This document shows positions 26,216-34,989 of a stretch of 64,000 nucleotides of DNA, in pieces. The stretch's first letter is position 1. Each line of letters opens with the position of its first letter. The notes below the pieces were generated by a model, which ran no database searches, was not told where the DNA came from, and worked only from the letters and a program-made list of their open reading frames with translations. This DNA comes from Arcticibacter sp045629565 (GTDB taxonomy: Bacteria > Bacteroidota > Bacteroidia > Sphingobacteriales > Sphingobacteriaceae): assembly GCF_045629565.1 (NCBI RefSeq), contig NZ_JAZQRL010000126.1:1-64000 (forward strand), in the 5' to 3' direction. A program made the translations under genes and the position numbers.

Positions 26216-27205
26216 ATGAAAGCAATTGTGATCTCCAGGCCAGGCGAACCCGAGGTTCTTCAACTCGCAGAAAGGACCATTCCTTTCTGCGGACCCGATG
26301 AAGTCCTTATAAAAGTTGCAGCGGCGGGCGTCAACCGTCCCGACGTATTTCAAAGGAAAGGCCATTATCCCGCCCCTCCGGGTGCACCTGAAGACATCCC
26401 CGGCCTCGAAGTTTCAGGAATTATCGAGACATGCGGTGAGGGAGTTACCCGCTGGCAGCCTGGAGACGCAGTATGCGTCCTGATCGCTGGCGGAGGCTAT
26501 TCACAATATGTTACTGCCCATGCCAGTGTATGCCTGCCTGTTCCAAATGGACTGAGCTTCATAGAAGCGGCAGCCCTTCCGGAAACCGTATTTACTGTTT
26601 GGCATAATGTCTTCCAGAGAGGAAAATTAAAGAAAGGAGAATCCCTGCTCGTCCACGGTGGCAGCAGCGGTATCGGAACCACTGCCATCCAATTAGCTAC
26701 AGCTCTTGGATCTGCAGTTTATGCAACCGCGGGAACTAACGAAAAATGCAAAGCCGCCGAGAATCTTGGCGCTGTAAAGTGTGTCAATTATAAAAAAGCG
26801 GACTTTTACAACGAGCTTCGATCTGTTGGAATCGACGTTATTCTTGATATGATCGGCGGCGACTATACCGATAGGAATATCAGGCTTTTAAAAGAAGAAG
26901 GAAGACTTGTCCACATCAACGCGATAAGGGGGAGCAAGGTACAAATAGATATCTCCGAGATTATGCGAAGACGGCTCACGATTACAGGGAGCACCTTAAG
27001 AGCCAGAGACCTTCGATTTAAGTCTGCACTGGCTCAAGACATTCTGGAGAACGTCTGGCCGCTTCTCGAACGAAACCGGCTTAAGCCACTTGTCTACAAG
27101 ACCTTTCCGCTCTCTGACGCTGCTTCCGCTCACTCCCTCATGGAAGAAAGCAGTCATATTGGAAAACTTGTACTGTCCGTAGATGATACGCTCGCAATCA
27201 GGTAA
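26216..27205 (+). CDS. NAD(P)H-quinone oxidoreductase (zeta-crystallin/PIG3-like)
   Basis: 329 aa medium-chain dehydrogenase of the zinc-free quinone-oxidoreductase branch. It has the GroES-like domain with GVNRPDVFQRKGHYPAPPG (about residues 38-56), and the nucleotide motif HGGSSGIGTTAIQLA (about 142-156). No catalytic zinc ligands are seen. It is expected to reduce quinones or reactive carbonyls with NADPH. Encoded 10 nt after the S9 peptidase gene, as the last clear member of the operon starting at 22541. Its tie to methylglyoxal metabolism is only suggestive. Confidence 0.88.
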   Translation: MKAIVISRPGEPEVLQLAERTIPFCGPDEVLIKVAAAGVNRPDVFQRKGHYPAPPGAPEDIPGLEVSGIIETCGEGVTRWQPGDAVCVLIAGGGYSQYVTAHASVCLPVPNGLSFIEAAALPETVFTVWHNVFQRGKLKKGESLLVHGGSSGIGTTAIQLATALGSAVYATAGTNEKCKAAENLGAVKCVNYKKADFYNELRSVGIDVILDMIGGDYTDRNIRLLKEEGRLVHINAIRGSKVQIDISEIMRRRLTITGSTLRARDLRFKSALAQDILENVWPLLERNRLKPLVYKTFPLSDAASAHSLMEESSHIGKLVLSVDDTLAIR

Positions 27206-27268
27206 TAGGGAGTTCATATTGTTTTAATGTACAGATGCTAGCTTTACAGAAACTGGCACACATTATGT

Positions 27269-27847
27269 ATGACGACAATCACAACCACACCTGAATTATT
27301 CAATATGAATTTACAAGATCATACTACTGAACGATTTTTGAATCAGCACAAGACGATTAAATCGTATATCGACGATCTTCCTCCTGAGGCAATCTACAGC
27401 AGGCTTATAGCTGACAGGTTTTCCATACATGAAACAATTGCCTATTTAACCCGATACCATCACGTTTTCATGTATCGGTTAAAATCAATTATAAAAGAAA
27501 TAAATCCATTTTTTGAGGTTTATAAACCAGATTACGACCCTGAATTTGGCTTCAGCTGTGCGAAATCTACCGGCTCACTCTTACATGAGATGTACCGGCT
27601 CAGAGAAGAGATCTGCACGCTTTTGGAAAAAGCTGATGACGAATGCGCTTCCAGGATTGGAACACATGCGGTGTTGGGGCGAATGACGATCAGCCAATGG
27701 ACAGAATTTTTCCTTCTCCATGAGTCAACGCAGCTTTTTAAGATCTTCAAGCTGGCCGGAAGCTTTTGGTCTATGAAAACCGAGCAACACAGCAACGTTA
27801 TTCACCTTCCGAGATTAACAAATTACCTCGACGAACTCGCAGTCTAA
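27269..27847 (+). CDS. DinB-superfamily protein
   Basis: 192 aa four-helix-bundle protein of the DinB/YfiT type. Possible metal-binding histidines lie in HETIAYLTRYHHVF (residues about 52-65) and near the C-terminal helix in FLLHESTQLF (about 150-159). Such proteins often bind a divalent metal and include bacillithiol or mycothiol transferases, but this one cannot be assigned. An internal ATG at 27305 (MNLQDHT) is an alternative start. It lies 63 nt beyond the quinone-reductase gene and may be a separate unit. Confidence 0.75.
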   Translation: MTTITTTPELFNMNLQDHTTERFLNQHKTIKSYIDDLPPEAIYSRLIADRFSIHETIAYLTRYHHVFMYRLKSIIKEINPFFEVYKPDYDPEFGFSCAKSTGSLLHEMYRLREEICTLLEKADDECASRIGTHAVLGRMTISQWTEFFLLHESTQLFKIFKLAGSFWSMKTEQHSNVIHLPRLTNYLDELAV

Positions 27848-27880
27848 GACCCGTCTTACCCAACATTACTGTATATAAAC

Positions 27881-27920
27881 CCTGTATGATAATTGATACA
27901 TGTATGAATTATCATACAGG
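27881..27920. terminator. Bidirectional terminator between dinB-like gene and prmC
   Basis: Perfect 14-bp inverted repeat (27881-27894 and 27907-27920) with a 12-nt loop that is itself palindromic, between two convergent genes. Neither side has a strong T-run, so termination is likely from position but not certain. Confidence 0.55.
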
Positions 27921-27938
27921 ATTTCTTGTGGTCTGCCT

Positions 27939-28805
27939 TTATAAATCCCTTCGGGCTTTGACCATTCTATCCTTTCCAGAGATATCTTTTCTTAATTCTC
28001 CCCGGAAATTATACTGATCCAACAGCCCGAGCATTTGATTGCCCATCAGGGAATTGATTTCAAAGTACACTGTACCGGCCGGAACGAGACAGTGTTGAGC
28101 AAGCTCCAGTATATTGCGATAAAACAACAGCGGATCATTATCCGGCACGAACAACGCCAGTTCTGGTTCGTTATTTAACACATTACCCTGCATTTCCTTC
28201 ATCTCAGAGCGGGTGATGTACGGAGGATTGCTGACAATTATATCTACAGAATCCGGTGCAAAATACGGCAGACCGGCAAGGACATCACCCTTCATGAGCT
28301 TCACGTCGACTTCGTGGAACAAGACATTTGTCGACGCTATCCTGAGCGCATCGTCTGAGACATCGACCGAAATAACTTCCACCTCCGGCAGTTTCTTTTT
28401 AAGCGTAATGGGTATACAGCCGCTGCCTGTGCCAATATCAAGTATCAGACGCGAACTTTGGACAAGCCACTCCTTTGCTACATCCTTCAGTATCCAATCA
28501 ACCAGCTCCTCTGTTTCAGGTCTGGGAATGAGCGCACCCGGGGCAACTTTAAATTTTAAGCCAAAGAAATCCGCCCTTCCCAGCAGATATTGAATAGGGA
28601 TCTCCTTTTTAAGGCCGTCAAGGACCTTTAAAAGACGCTGTTCTTGCTCTAGCGACAGATCTTTACTACTGTTTGAAAAAGATCTGCCATTCCTAAGATC
28701 ACAAACATCCTCCATTGCCACATTTGCCAGGCTCACCGATTCGCCTTCACCATACTGCCCGGTAAGCTCCGTTACGAACCGTTGGTCCATCTCTCCTATC
28801 GTCAT
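27939..28805 (-). CDS. prmC: Peptide chain release factor N5-glutamine methyltransferase
   Basis: Methylates the GGQ glutamine of release factors RF1/RF2, which raises termination efficiency. It has 288 aa. The hallmark NPPY is at residues 193-196, the SAM motif DIGTGSGC at 123-130 and IPRPETE at 93-99, all in the order expected for PrmC/HemK. The gene is divergent from ribD, with a 51-nt intergenic region, so the two start regions must overlap or lie back to back. Confidence 0.95.
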   Translation of the reverse strand: MTIGEMDQRFVTELTGQYGEGESVSLANVAMEDVCDLRNGRSFSNSSKDLSLEQEQRLLKVLDGLKKEIPIQYLLGRADFFGLKFKVAPGALIPRPETEELVDWILKDVAKEWLVQSSRLILDIGTGSGCIPITLKKKLPEVEVISVDVSDDALRIASTNVLFHEVDVKLMKGDVLAGLPYFAPDSVDIIVSNPPYITRSEMKEMQGNVLNNEPELALFVPDNDPLLFYRNILELAQHCLVPAGTVYFEINSLMGNQMLGLLDQYNFRGELRKDISGKDRMVKARRDL

Positions 28806-28843
28806 ATTCGGGCAAATTAAAAATTATTCTATAAATGATTAAC

Positions 28844-28851
28844 TAAATTTG
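28844..28851 (+). promoter_or_regulatory. -7 box of ribD, five nt before a GTG start
   Basis: TAAATTTG matches the -7 consensus exactly. Five nt separate it from the GTG at 28857, the same spacing seen at other genes here. It supports GTG 28857, rather than ATG 28863, as the start. No clear -33 TTG. Confidence 0.55.
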
Positions 28852-28856
28852 TTGCT

Positions 28857-29936
28857 GTGGACATGACGCGGAATAATCTAATAGCCCCTGAAGTAAAATA
28901 TATGACCCGCTGTTTCGAACTGGCGGAACTTGGTATGGGATCGGTAAGCCCAAACCCTCTGGTCGGATCTGTAGTGGTGCATAACGGAAAAATTGCAGGA
29001 GAAGGATACCACCAACAATATGGAAAAGCGCACGCGGAGGTGAATGCCATTAATGACGTCATTCGACGCTATCCGAACAACTTTGAAGAGATTTTACGCC
29101 AATCGGCCATTTATGTAAACCTGGAGCCATGCTCGCATTTTGGCAAGACCCCGCCCTGTTCAGACCTCATCATCAAATATGGAATTCCGCATGTGGTTAT
29201 CGGATCTCCCGATCCCTTCGATTCCGTCAACGGCAAGGGCATATTGAAATTAAGGAATGCCGGCATAACCGTAACGGAAAATTTTTGCTTAGAACAGTCG
29301 AACTTTATCAACCGCCGCTTTTTCACCAGAATTACCAAGCAGCGTCCCTATATCATCTTAAAATGGGCACAAACTGCCGACGGATACTTTGCTCCCGCTG
29401 ATCGCTCTCAAAAATGGATTACCGGACCAGAAGCAAAAGTGCTCACGCATAAATGGCGAACGGAAGAAGATGCAATCCTAGTCGGTAAGACAACAGCAGT
29501 ATCAGACAACCCACAATTAAATGTCCGGCAATGGTTTGGTCGCGATCCGGTCCGCATAGTCATAGACAAGAACCTCGAATTGCCTCTTTCTTCGAATCTG
29601 TTGGACCAGTCTCAGTCTACCATTGTCTTCAACGCTCACAAGACAGCGTATAATGGCCTGATAAAGTACTTGGAAATCGAAAACTTTGATCATTATCTGC
29701 CTCAAATGATCGCTTACCAACTTTATATTCTGGATATTCAGTCGGTCATAATCGAAGGTGGAGCCGCTACCCTCGACCTCTTTATCAAAGCGGATTTATG
29801 GGACGAAGCCAGAATATTTATAAGTGACCAGCACTGGGGACAAGGATTAAACGCACCGACCCTCCGTGTGGGAAAAGAGGAAGTGTTTACCATAGGAAAA
29901 GATCGCCTTCATATCTTGTTCCATACCAACCCGTGA
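28857..29936 (+). CDS. ribD: Riboflavin biosynthesis protein RibD (deaminase/reductase)
   Basis: Bifunctional enzyme for two successive steps of riboflavin synthesis: deamination of the pyrimidine, then reduction of the ribosyl side chain. It has 359 aa. The zinc-binding deaminase motif HAE is at residues 59-61 with Cys92 and Cys101 (PCSHFGKTPPC). The reductase domain follows from about residue 150. The start is a GTG at 28857. An ATG two codons later (28863) is possible, but the promoter spacing favours the GTG. It is alone here, with no other rib genes in the window. Confidence 0.94.
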   Translation: MDMTRNNLIAPEVKYMTRCFELAELGMGSVSPNPLVGSVVVHNGKIAGEGYHQQYGKAHAEVNAINDVIRRYPNNFEEILRQSAIYVNLEPCSHFGKTPPCSDLIIKYGIPHVVIGSPDPFDSVNGKGILKLRNAGITVTENFCLEQSNFINRRFFTRITKQRPYIILKWAQTADGYFAPADRSQKWITGPEAKVLTHKWRTEEDAILVGKTTAVSDNPQLNVRQWFGRDPVRIVIDKNLELPLSSNLLDQSQSTIVFNAHKTAYNGLIKYLEIENFDHYLPQMIAYQLYILDIQSVIIEGGAATLDLFIKADLWDEARIFISDQHWGQGLNAPTLRVGKEEVFTIGKDRLHILFHTNP

Positions 29937-30021
29937 TACCCGTTTTGTGTAGAACAATCCAGAAGATGATACCAAGGCTGTTATTGGTGTCTATATGGTC
30001 TGACAACCTCATTTTAATAAC

Positions 30022-30543
30022 TTAATGCTGTTCGCTTTGACGAGTCAAGACAGGCTGATCAGAGAGCTGTACCGCTTTATATGTATGTTCCTGACCGATA
30101 CCAGCCTGGCGGTAGTATTGATACCCGCCGGTTTGGCTCGCACAAGGATATCTTTCCTACTATATATCATCTGGCCTTATCTGGCGCAAAGTATCTTAAT
30201 GTGGGAAACAATCTGCTGGAGAAAGGCAACGAACAATTCCTTTTGGCATGAATCTCCGATCATTCACCGCCTTTTCTGCTGATGCAGCCGCTGGGTACGG
30301 CTCAGGGGGGCTTCATATAAAACGGATAACAAGCAATTGAAAAAGGAAGATGACTGCAGCCCTGCCCGTCAGTTAATGAAGCAGACCCACGCTCATTACG
30401 CTTTATCCGTGTTCACAATCATCAACTCCCTCAAAGAACCCGGGGAAAAAGCACAGATCAGCAAACGCAACAAGAAAACCTTGAAGACCGTCGGGACAGA
30501 TACACGGAAAAGTCTTCCAATTCAAACGTCCCGACCAGGCTAA
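30022..30543 (+). pseudogene. Degenerate C-terminal remnant of an LTA-synthase/sulfatase-like phosphotransferase
   Basis: No intact gene lies between ribD and aroQ, but three reading frames carry pieces of what looks like one protein end. The first, about 30036-30251, reads VPDRYQPGGSIDTRRFGSHK and KDIFPTIYHLALSGAKYLN (overlapping by HK/K), like the C-terminal part of LTA-synthase/sulfatase-type proteins, where a YGS/T-H-x-DI-x-PT motif occurs. The second, about 30242-30340, reads FGMNLRSFTAFSADAA. The third, from 30334, reads ARQLMKQTHAHYALSVF and ends at 30543. At least two frameshifts join them, and nothing resembling the N-terminal membrane domain or catalytic Thr region is seen. It stops 5 nt before the aroQ stop codon. 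Confidence 0.6.
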
Positions 30544-30548
30544 ATCAC

Positions 30549-30977
30549 TTACTGAGTCCCTTCCGGAATAAAGCTTTCAATAGCCAGCTTATAACTATTC
30601 AGGCCGAAGCCCGCTATTACGCCAACGCAGTTCTTCGCCAGAAACGAATGGTGACGATAGGCTTCCCTGGCATGGACGTTAGAAATATGCACCTCTACAA
30701 CCGGCGTAGTAACGGCAGCAATCGCATCTGCGATGGCTAAAGATGTATGCGTATATGCGCCTGCATTGATAATAATGCCGTCGTATTCATATCCTATCTC
30801 GTGGATCTTATCGATAATTGCTCCTTCTGAATTATTTTGAAAATATTCTAACTGGATCTGAGGAAACTGATCTCTCAGGCTGTCGAAAAATGGCTCGAAG
30901 CTTAAATCTCCGTAAATTGACTTTTCTCGTTTCCCAAGTAGATTGAGGTTGGGCCCATTAATGATTTGTAATTTCAT
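30549..30977 (-). CDS. aroQ: Type II 3-dehydroquinate dehydratase
   Basis: Shikimate-pathway enzyme removing water from 3-dehydroquinate. It has 142 aa from the ATG at 30977 (MKLQIINGPNLNLLG), the usual size for the type II dodecameric form. A longer ORF from 31046 would add 23 unrelated residues. The catalytic Tyr lies in the IYGDLSFEPF segment (Tyr22), with GIIINAGAYTHTS at about 69-81 and VEVHISNVHARE at about 94-105. It is divergent from xerD. Confidence 0.95.
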   Translation of the reverse strand: MKLQIINGPNLNLLGKREKSIYGDLSFEPFFDSLRDQFPQIQLEYFQNNSEGAIIDKIHEIGYEYDGIIINAGAYTHTSLAIADAIAAVTTPVVEVHISNVHAREAYRHHSFLAKNCVGVIAGFGLNSYKLAIESFIPEGTQ

Positions 30978-31099
30978 TACCGATGTATTTCCAGTTAATT
31001 GTAATCGCTTTGATTGAATTGAGCATCTTTGATGTTTTCCAGGCATAGCCTGAGATTATTCAAACATACTAGTTTAATTGAAAATGTCATATAAAAAAT

Positions 31100-31996
31100 A
31101 TGAACTGGACTACTTCCATAAAGGGCTTTAAATCTTATCTCCTGCTTGAAAGGGCAATGGCCCAGAACACCATTGAGGCATATATGAGAGACATTGGTAA
31201 GCTGCAAACTTTCTGCGAGAGCTCCCGCGCCCAAGAGCCTCATTCAGTGAGTACCGATGATTTGCGTATATTTCTGGGATGGTTGAATGAGTTAGGAATG
31301 CTTCCTTCCTCACAGGCAAGAGTTCTATCTGCTATAAAAACATTTTACCATTATCTGGTTTTAGAAGCGGGTCTGGAAGCTAATCCCGCGGCTCTGATGG
31401 AAGGTCCCCGGCTAAGCCGAAACTTGCCAGACACACTTAATATCCTCGAAATACAGGAGCTCATCAATGCGATTGATCTTTCTAAACCGGAAGGGATGCG
31501 CAATAAGGCTATAATCGAAGTCTTATATGGATGCGGACTGCGAGTTTCGGAGCTGATAAACCTAAAGCGTTCTGATCTGTTTCTGGATATTGAGTACATT
31601 AAGGTGATCGGAAAGGGAGACAAACAGCGTTTGGTGCCTATAGGCGGCGAGGCTATCAAATTCCTGAAGATCTATTTAAACGAGTCCAGAATTCATCACC
31701 CTGTTAAGCCAGGTTTCGAGGACTATGTTTTTTTGAACAGACGAGGTGCTGCACTGAGCCGCGTAATGATCTTTTTGATCGTCAAAGACCTCGCAGAAAA
31801 GGTCAATTTGAAGAAAGATATCAGTCCGCATACTTTCAGACATTCCTTCGCGACCCACCTTATTGAAGGAGGCGCAGATCTACGTGCAGTGCAAGACATG
31901 CTGGGGCATGAAAGTATTACAACAACAGAAATTTATACTCATCTCGACAAAGCGTATCTAAAAGATATGATCCGTCAATATCATCCAAGAAGTTAG
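31100..31996 (+). CDS. xerD: Tyrosine recombinase XerD-type
   Basis: Site-specific recombinase of the Xer family, which resolves chromosome dimers at dif with a partner Xer protein. It has 298 aa, the usual size. The catalytic set is complete: Arg148, Lys172, His244, Arg247, His270 and the nucleophile Tyr279 (ITTTEIYTHLD). The N-terminal SAM-like core-binding domain covers about residues 1-90. No integrase accessory genes or att-like repeats surround it, so it is a housekeeping recombinase, not an element integrase. XerC could not be excluded by sequence alone. Confidence 0.92.
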   Translation: MNWTTSIKGFKSYLLLERAMAQNTIEAYMRDIGKLQTFCESSRAQEPHSVSTDDLRIFLGWLNELGMLPSSQARVLSAIKTFYHYLVLEAGLEANPAALMEGPRLSRNLPDTLNILEIQELINAIDLSKPEGMRNKAIIEVLYGCGLRVSELINLKRSDLFLDIEYIKVIGKGDKQRLVPIGGEAIKFLKIYLNESRIHHPVKPGFEDYVFLNRRGAALSRVMIFLIVKDLAEKVNLKKDISPHTFRHSFATHLIEGGADLRAVQDMLGHESITTTEIYTHLDKAYLKDMIRQYHPRS

Positions 31997-31997
31997 A

Positions 31998-33314
31998 CTA
32001 GATAGTCTTCACGTCTTTCTTGTCGTAGCTCTCAATGTCTGTGATATAGTTATTTAGGATTAAAAAATCATAAAGCGGCTTCGCCTGATAACTCACGGGC
32101 ATGTTCTGAGTAGTGATAATTTCGTTCGTAACTTTGTTTAGATATGGATAAGCATACAGCTTGACGTTCTTACTAAACAAGTCGCTAACATAGCTGAGAA
32201 GTTCGTCTGTATAGTTTTCGCCGTACTTTGCGGAGTCAAATATCCGCTTCAGGTTGGCGATATTAGTCGATATCCCTACGCTGCTAGGCCTGCATTTGGC
32301 AAGGTATTGAGCAAGCTTGTGGTTCCGCGAAAAGTGAGATACAATAACGTGGTTACCTGTTGCGCACAGTTCCTCGGCACGTTTTGCAAACTCTTCCAGA
32401 TCCTCTTTATTGATGTCATCTTTTTCGTCGAACATATTTGACATCAGCACTTCAATCAGGACGATCAGGTTAGAATCGTCGATTCCCTGGGTCCGCTTAA
32501 ACTGCTCAACAGCCCGGTTGAAGAGATCAAAGTTAGGGGTCGACTTTTGCCTGTACTTCGTTCGGAGAATCATGATATTCTTCTTGTAAAGCAGGTCTTT
32601 AGACTGTTGTACTTCAGCGGACTTATCAAATATCGCTGCGCTGGAGAAGCCCTTAGCAATGAGATAGAGATTAACAAGACGATCATTTGCATGCTGAAAA
32701 ACCGGCCCCCTAAGATTGATCAAATCAATCTCAACAGATCCTATCGAAAGGTTATCAACCAGCGATTCGATCATTGTTTGTACATTGCCGTTCAGGAAAA
32801 ACGCTGCGTAAACCAGGTTCACTCCAATTACACCCAGCACATTTTGCTGTAAACTGGCATCGCTGTCTAACAGACGTATATGCAAGATAATTTCATTCGC
32901 TTTACCATGCGGTTCTGATTGAAAACGAATTCCTACCCAACCATGCGGCTCATTCGTCTTATTATAATTTAATGTTGTTACTGTATTTGCAAAGGAAAAA
33001 AAACACCTGTTATCGTAAGCAAGACCTTCAAGTCTTTCGGTTAGCAGATCAAACTCATGAGCCAGCATCTTGATCAATCTCGACTTACTAACATATCGTC
33101 CTGATTCCTCGGCTCCATAAATTTCGTTACTGAAGACCATGTCATAGGCCGACATCGTCTTGGCTATCGTTCCTGAAGCAGCACCTGCTGTAAAGAAATT
33201 ACGTGCAACTTCTTGCCCTGCACCAATCTCAGCAAACGTGCCGTAAATATTAGGGTTTAAATTAATCTTTAGCGCCTTCCTCTTGGTTTCGGGTATTTCT
33301 CTGAGCATGTACAA
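31998..33314 (-). CDS. Conserved protein of unknown function (YGTFAEIGAGQEVAR family)
   Basis: 438 aa. I recall a conserved bacterial family with the N-terminal signature NIYGTFAEIGAGQEVARNF (about residues 22-40), followed by AASGTIAKTMSAYD (about 45-58). Database labels I recall for relatives, such as nicotinate-nucleotide adenylyltransferase or TonB-dependent receptor, are not supported: there is no HxGH nucleotidyltransferase motif, no signal peptide and no barrel. The protein looks cytosolic. It converges with xerD (2 nt between stops). Its start could be the first or third Met. A clear function cannot be given. Confidence 0.8.
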   Translation of the reverse strand: MYMLREIPETKRKALKINLNPNIYGTFAEIGAGQEVARNFFTAGAASGTIAKTMSAYDMVFSNEIYGAEESGRYVSKSRLIKMLAHEFDLLTERLEGLAYDNRCFFSFANTVTTLNYNKTNEPHGWVGIRFQSEPHGKANEIILHIRLLDSDASLQQNVLGVIGVNLVYAAFFLNGNVQTMIESLVDNLSIGSVEIDLINLRGPVFQHANDRLVNLYLIAKGFSSAAIFDKSAEVQQSKDLLYKKNIMILRTKYRQKSTPNFDLFNRAVEQFKRTQGIDDSNLIVLIEVLMSNMFDEKDDINKEDLEEFAKRAEELCATGNHVIVSHFSRNHKLAQYLAKCRPSSVGISTNIANLKRIFDSAKYGENYTDELLSYVSDLFSKNVKLYAYPYLNKVTNEIITTQNMPVSYQAKPLYDFLILNNYITDIESYDKKDVKTI

Positions 33315-33454
33315 AACTAGCTTTTTGATTCAGTAGAAGCAAAAAAACGGTTCGTTTTATGCTTCTGCATCTCCGTCCAAACAAAACCCTTCTGAATATA
33401 GTTTATCGAAATACATCTGCAGAACCAACCACCCTGCATCAAAAATTCCGCTAA

Positions 33455-33880
33455 ATGAACATTGATTCTTATAACTTTAAAACGTACATCCCTATTCGCT
33501 TCGGCGATCTGAATGCCTATGGAGTAGTCAATAACGATGTTTTTCTTACTTATTTCGAAATCGCCCATTCAGGCTATTGGAAGCAAATCGTAAACTGGAA
33601 GAGTAACACACGAGGTATCATTATAGGCAAAGCTGAAGTGAGTTACAAAAAGCCGGTCCGATTTAATGACGAGCTGTATGCCTACGTTAGGATATCGAAG
33701 ATAGCAAACTGCAGTTTCACGGTAGAATATCTCCTAACCATAAAAACGCATGGTGGTGAAGACATTTGTACCACAGGGAAAACAGTATGCATATTCTTCA
33801 ACTATGAGAAGAACCGGCCTGAAAGAATCCCTGAGATTCAGCGTCAAAAAATGATAGATTTTGAAGCTCTGGCTTGTTAG
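33455..33880 (+). CDS. 4HBT-type acyl-CoA thioesterase
   Basis: 141 aa hotdog-fold protein of the 4-hydroxybenzoyl-CoA thioesterase / YbgC type. The catalytic-site pattern RFGDLNAYGVVNNDVFLTYF (about residues 16-35) carries the Asp and the helix that clamp the thioester. YbgC-type enzymes act on short acyl-CoA; the true substrate is unknown. It sits alone between the conserved gene at 31998 (divergent) and folB (convergent, 7 nt). Confidence 0.88.
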   Translation: MNIDSYNFKTYIPIRFGDLNAYGVVNNDVFLTYFEIAHSGYWKQIVNWKSNTRGIIIGKAEVSYKKPVRFNDELYAYVRISKIANCSFTVEYLLTIKTHGGEDICTTGKTVCIFFNYEKNRPERIPEIQRQKMIDFEALAC

Positions 33881-33887
33881 CACAAGG

Positions 33888-34253
33888 CTAACGCTCGTAA
33901 GCAAGCTCCACTTTTGAATTTCTAACCTCTCCTTTGATCGGAAGGGATAGTTTTGAGATACTTACCGTTATCTTGCTTACTGACGGGAATTCGTTTTTAA
34001 TCCTGATAAGGATAGCATGAGCTACCTTTTCAAGTAATTTACGGGTGATCTTCATCTCTTCCGATACGATTTCAAATAAGCGTCCATAATCCACTGTTAG
34101 CTCCAGATCGTCGGATTCATCATGTATACTCTCCATTTCCGTGAAGACGTCGACAGAAAAAGGTGTTCCGATAGTCTGCTCTTCAGGAAAATAACCGTGA
34201 TAAGCAAAGATTTTCACTCCTTCCAAGCTTATCCTTTTAACAATTCCAGCCAT
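33888..34253 (-). CDS. folB: Dihydroneopterin aldolase
   Basis: Cleaves dihydroneopterin to hydroxymethyl-dihydropterin and glycolaldehyde in folate synthesis. It has 121 aa. The family pattern is present: ISLEGVKIFAYHGYFPEEQ at residues 8-26, with the pterin-binding segment ELTVDYGRLFEIV at about 50-62, and a C-terminal KVELAYER. It is divergent from the SCO gene. Its candidate -7 box ends only 4 nt before the ATG. Confidence 0.93.
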   Translation of the reverse strand: MAGIVKRISLEGVKIFAYHGYFPEEQTIGTPFSVDVFTEMESIHDESDDLELTVDYGRLFEIVSEEMKITRKLLEKVAHAILIRIKNEFPSVSKITVSISKLSLPIKGEVRNSKVELAYER

Positions 34254-34257
34254 CTAA

Positions 34258-34265
34258 CAAATATA
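34258..34265 (-). promoter_or_regulatory. -7 box of folB, 4 nt before ATG
   Basis: On the minus strand this reads TATATTTG, an exact match to TAnnTTTG. Only 4 nt separate it from the folB ATG. No clear -33 TTG. Confidence 0.5.
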
Positions 34266-34314
34266 GCTTATCACGAGGTAAGGGTAACATAAACAATGGT
34301 ATTAAATCAATTTC

Positions 34315-34345
34315 TTGTATTCCAGTTGAGTAAGAGGTAAATTTG
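34315..34345 (+). promoter_or_regulatory. Promoter of the SCO-cytochrome c operon (leaderless layout)
   Basis: TTG at 34315-34317, a 20-nt spacer, and TAAATTTG at 34338-34345 give a full-consensus Bacteroidota promoter. The -7 box ends 5 nt before the ATG at 34351, so transcription should begin at or beside the start codon. Confidence 0.72.
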
Positions 34346-34350
34346 CCCGT

Positions 34351-34989
34351 ATGAATCTTCGCTTAATAATTCCTGTATCTTGTTTTCTGTTTTTATCCTG
34401 CAACCAAAAGTCCGAGAGACTACCTATACTGGGCAACAGGGAAGCAGTCACACGCGTGGTTGATGGAATAACCATCACGGACACAATATATCAAACTATT
34501 CCTTCTTTCAATTTTGTAAATCAGGATAAGCAGGTCGTATCAGAGAAGGATTTTAAAAACAAAATCTACGTAGCCGACTTCTTTTTTACTTCATGTCCTT
34601 CAATCTGCCCGGTTATGCATCGAAACATGCTTAATGTGTATGACAAGTTTAAAAACAACGAGGATGTTAAAATTGCTTCCCATACAATTGACTATAAATA
34701 TGACACTCCCGAGAAACTAAAGGAGTATGCTACAAAACTGGGGATTGAAGGTAACCAATGGGAATTCTTAAGAGGCTCTCGTGACTCGGTTTATACGCTG
34801 GCTGAGCGGAGCTATCTCGTTGCAGTGAATGAGGATGCAAATGCTCCCGGAGGGTATATTCACCAGGGGTGGTTCATCCTGGTCGATAAGCAAGGACGAT
34901 TAAGAGGCGCATACGACGGCACCAAGGAAGATCAGGTTTCGAAGCTCATGGACGACATGGAAACTCTGCTAAAAGAAACTGATGAGTAA
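34351..34989 (+). CDS. SCO family thioredoxin-like copper chaperone
   Basis: 212 aa. It opens with a lipoprotein-type signal (Cys17 after LFLS; the lipobox is not canonical). The thioredoxin fold has the copper-binding CxxxC as Cys82 and Cys86 (TSCPSICPVMH), and a conserved His in GGYIHQGWF near residue 173. SCO proteins help assemble the CuA centre of cytochrome oxidase. The downstream cytochrome c gene overlaps its end by 8 nt (ATGAGTAA), so the two are translationally coupled and probably serve respiration. Confidence 0.92.
   Translation: MNLRLIIPVSCFLFLSCNQKSERLPILGNREAVTRVVDGITITDTIYQTIPSFNFVNQDKQVVSEKDFKNKIYVADFFFTSCPSICPVMHRNMLNVYDKFKNNEDVKIASHTIDYKYDTPEKLKEYATKLGIEGNQWEFLRGSRDSVYTLAERSYLVAVNEDANAPGGYIHQGWFILVDKQGRLRGAYDGTKEDQVSKLMDDMETLLKETDE

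Noticed and set aside
27881..27920. Palindrome after the dinB-like gene as an operator or mobile-element end
   Set aside because: It sits between two convergent stops and no second copy or transposase was found; a terminator is simpler.
31100..31996. xerD as the integrase of a mobile element
   Set aside because: No excisionase, no cargo, no terminal repeats; size and residues fit the housekeeping recombinase.
31998..33314. Nicotinate-nucleotide adenylyltransferase or TonB receptor as the product
   Set aside because: No nucleotidyltransferase HxGH motif, no signal peptide and no barrel pattern.
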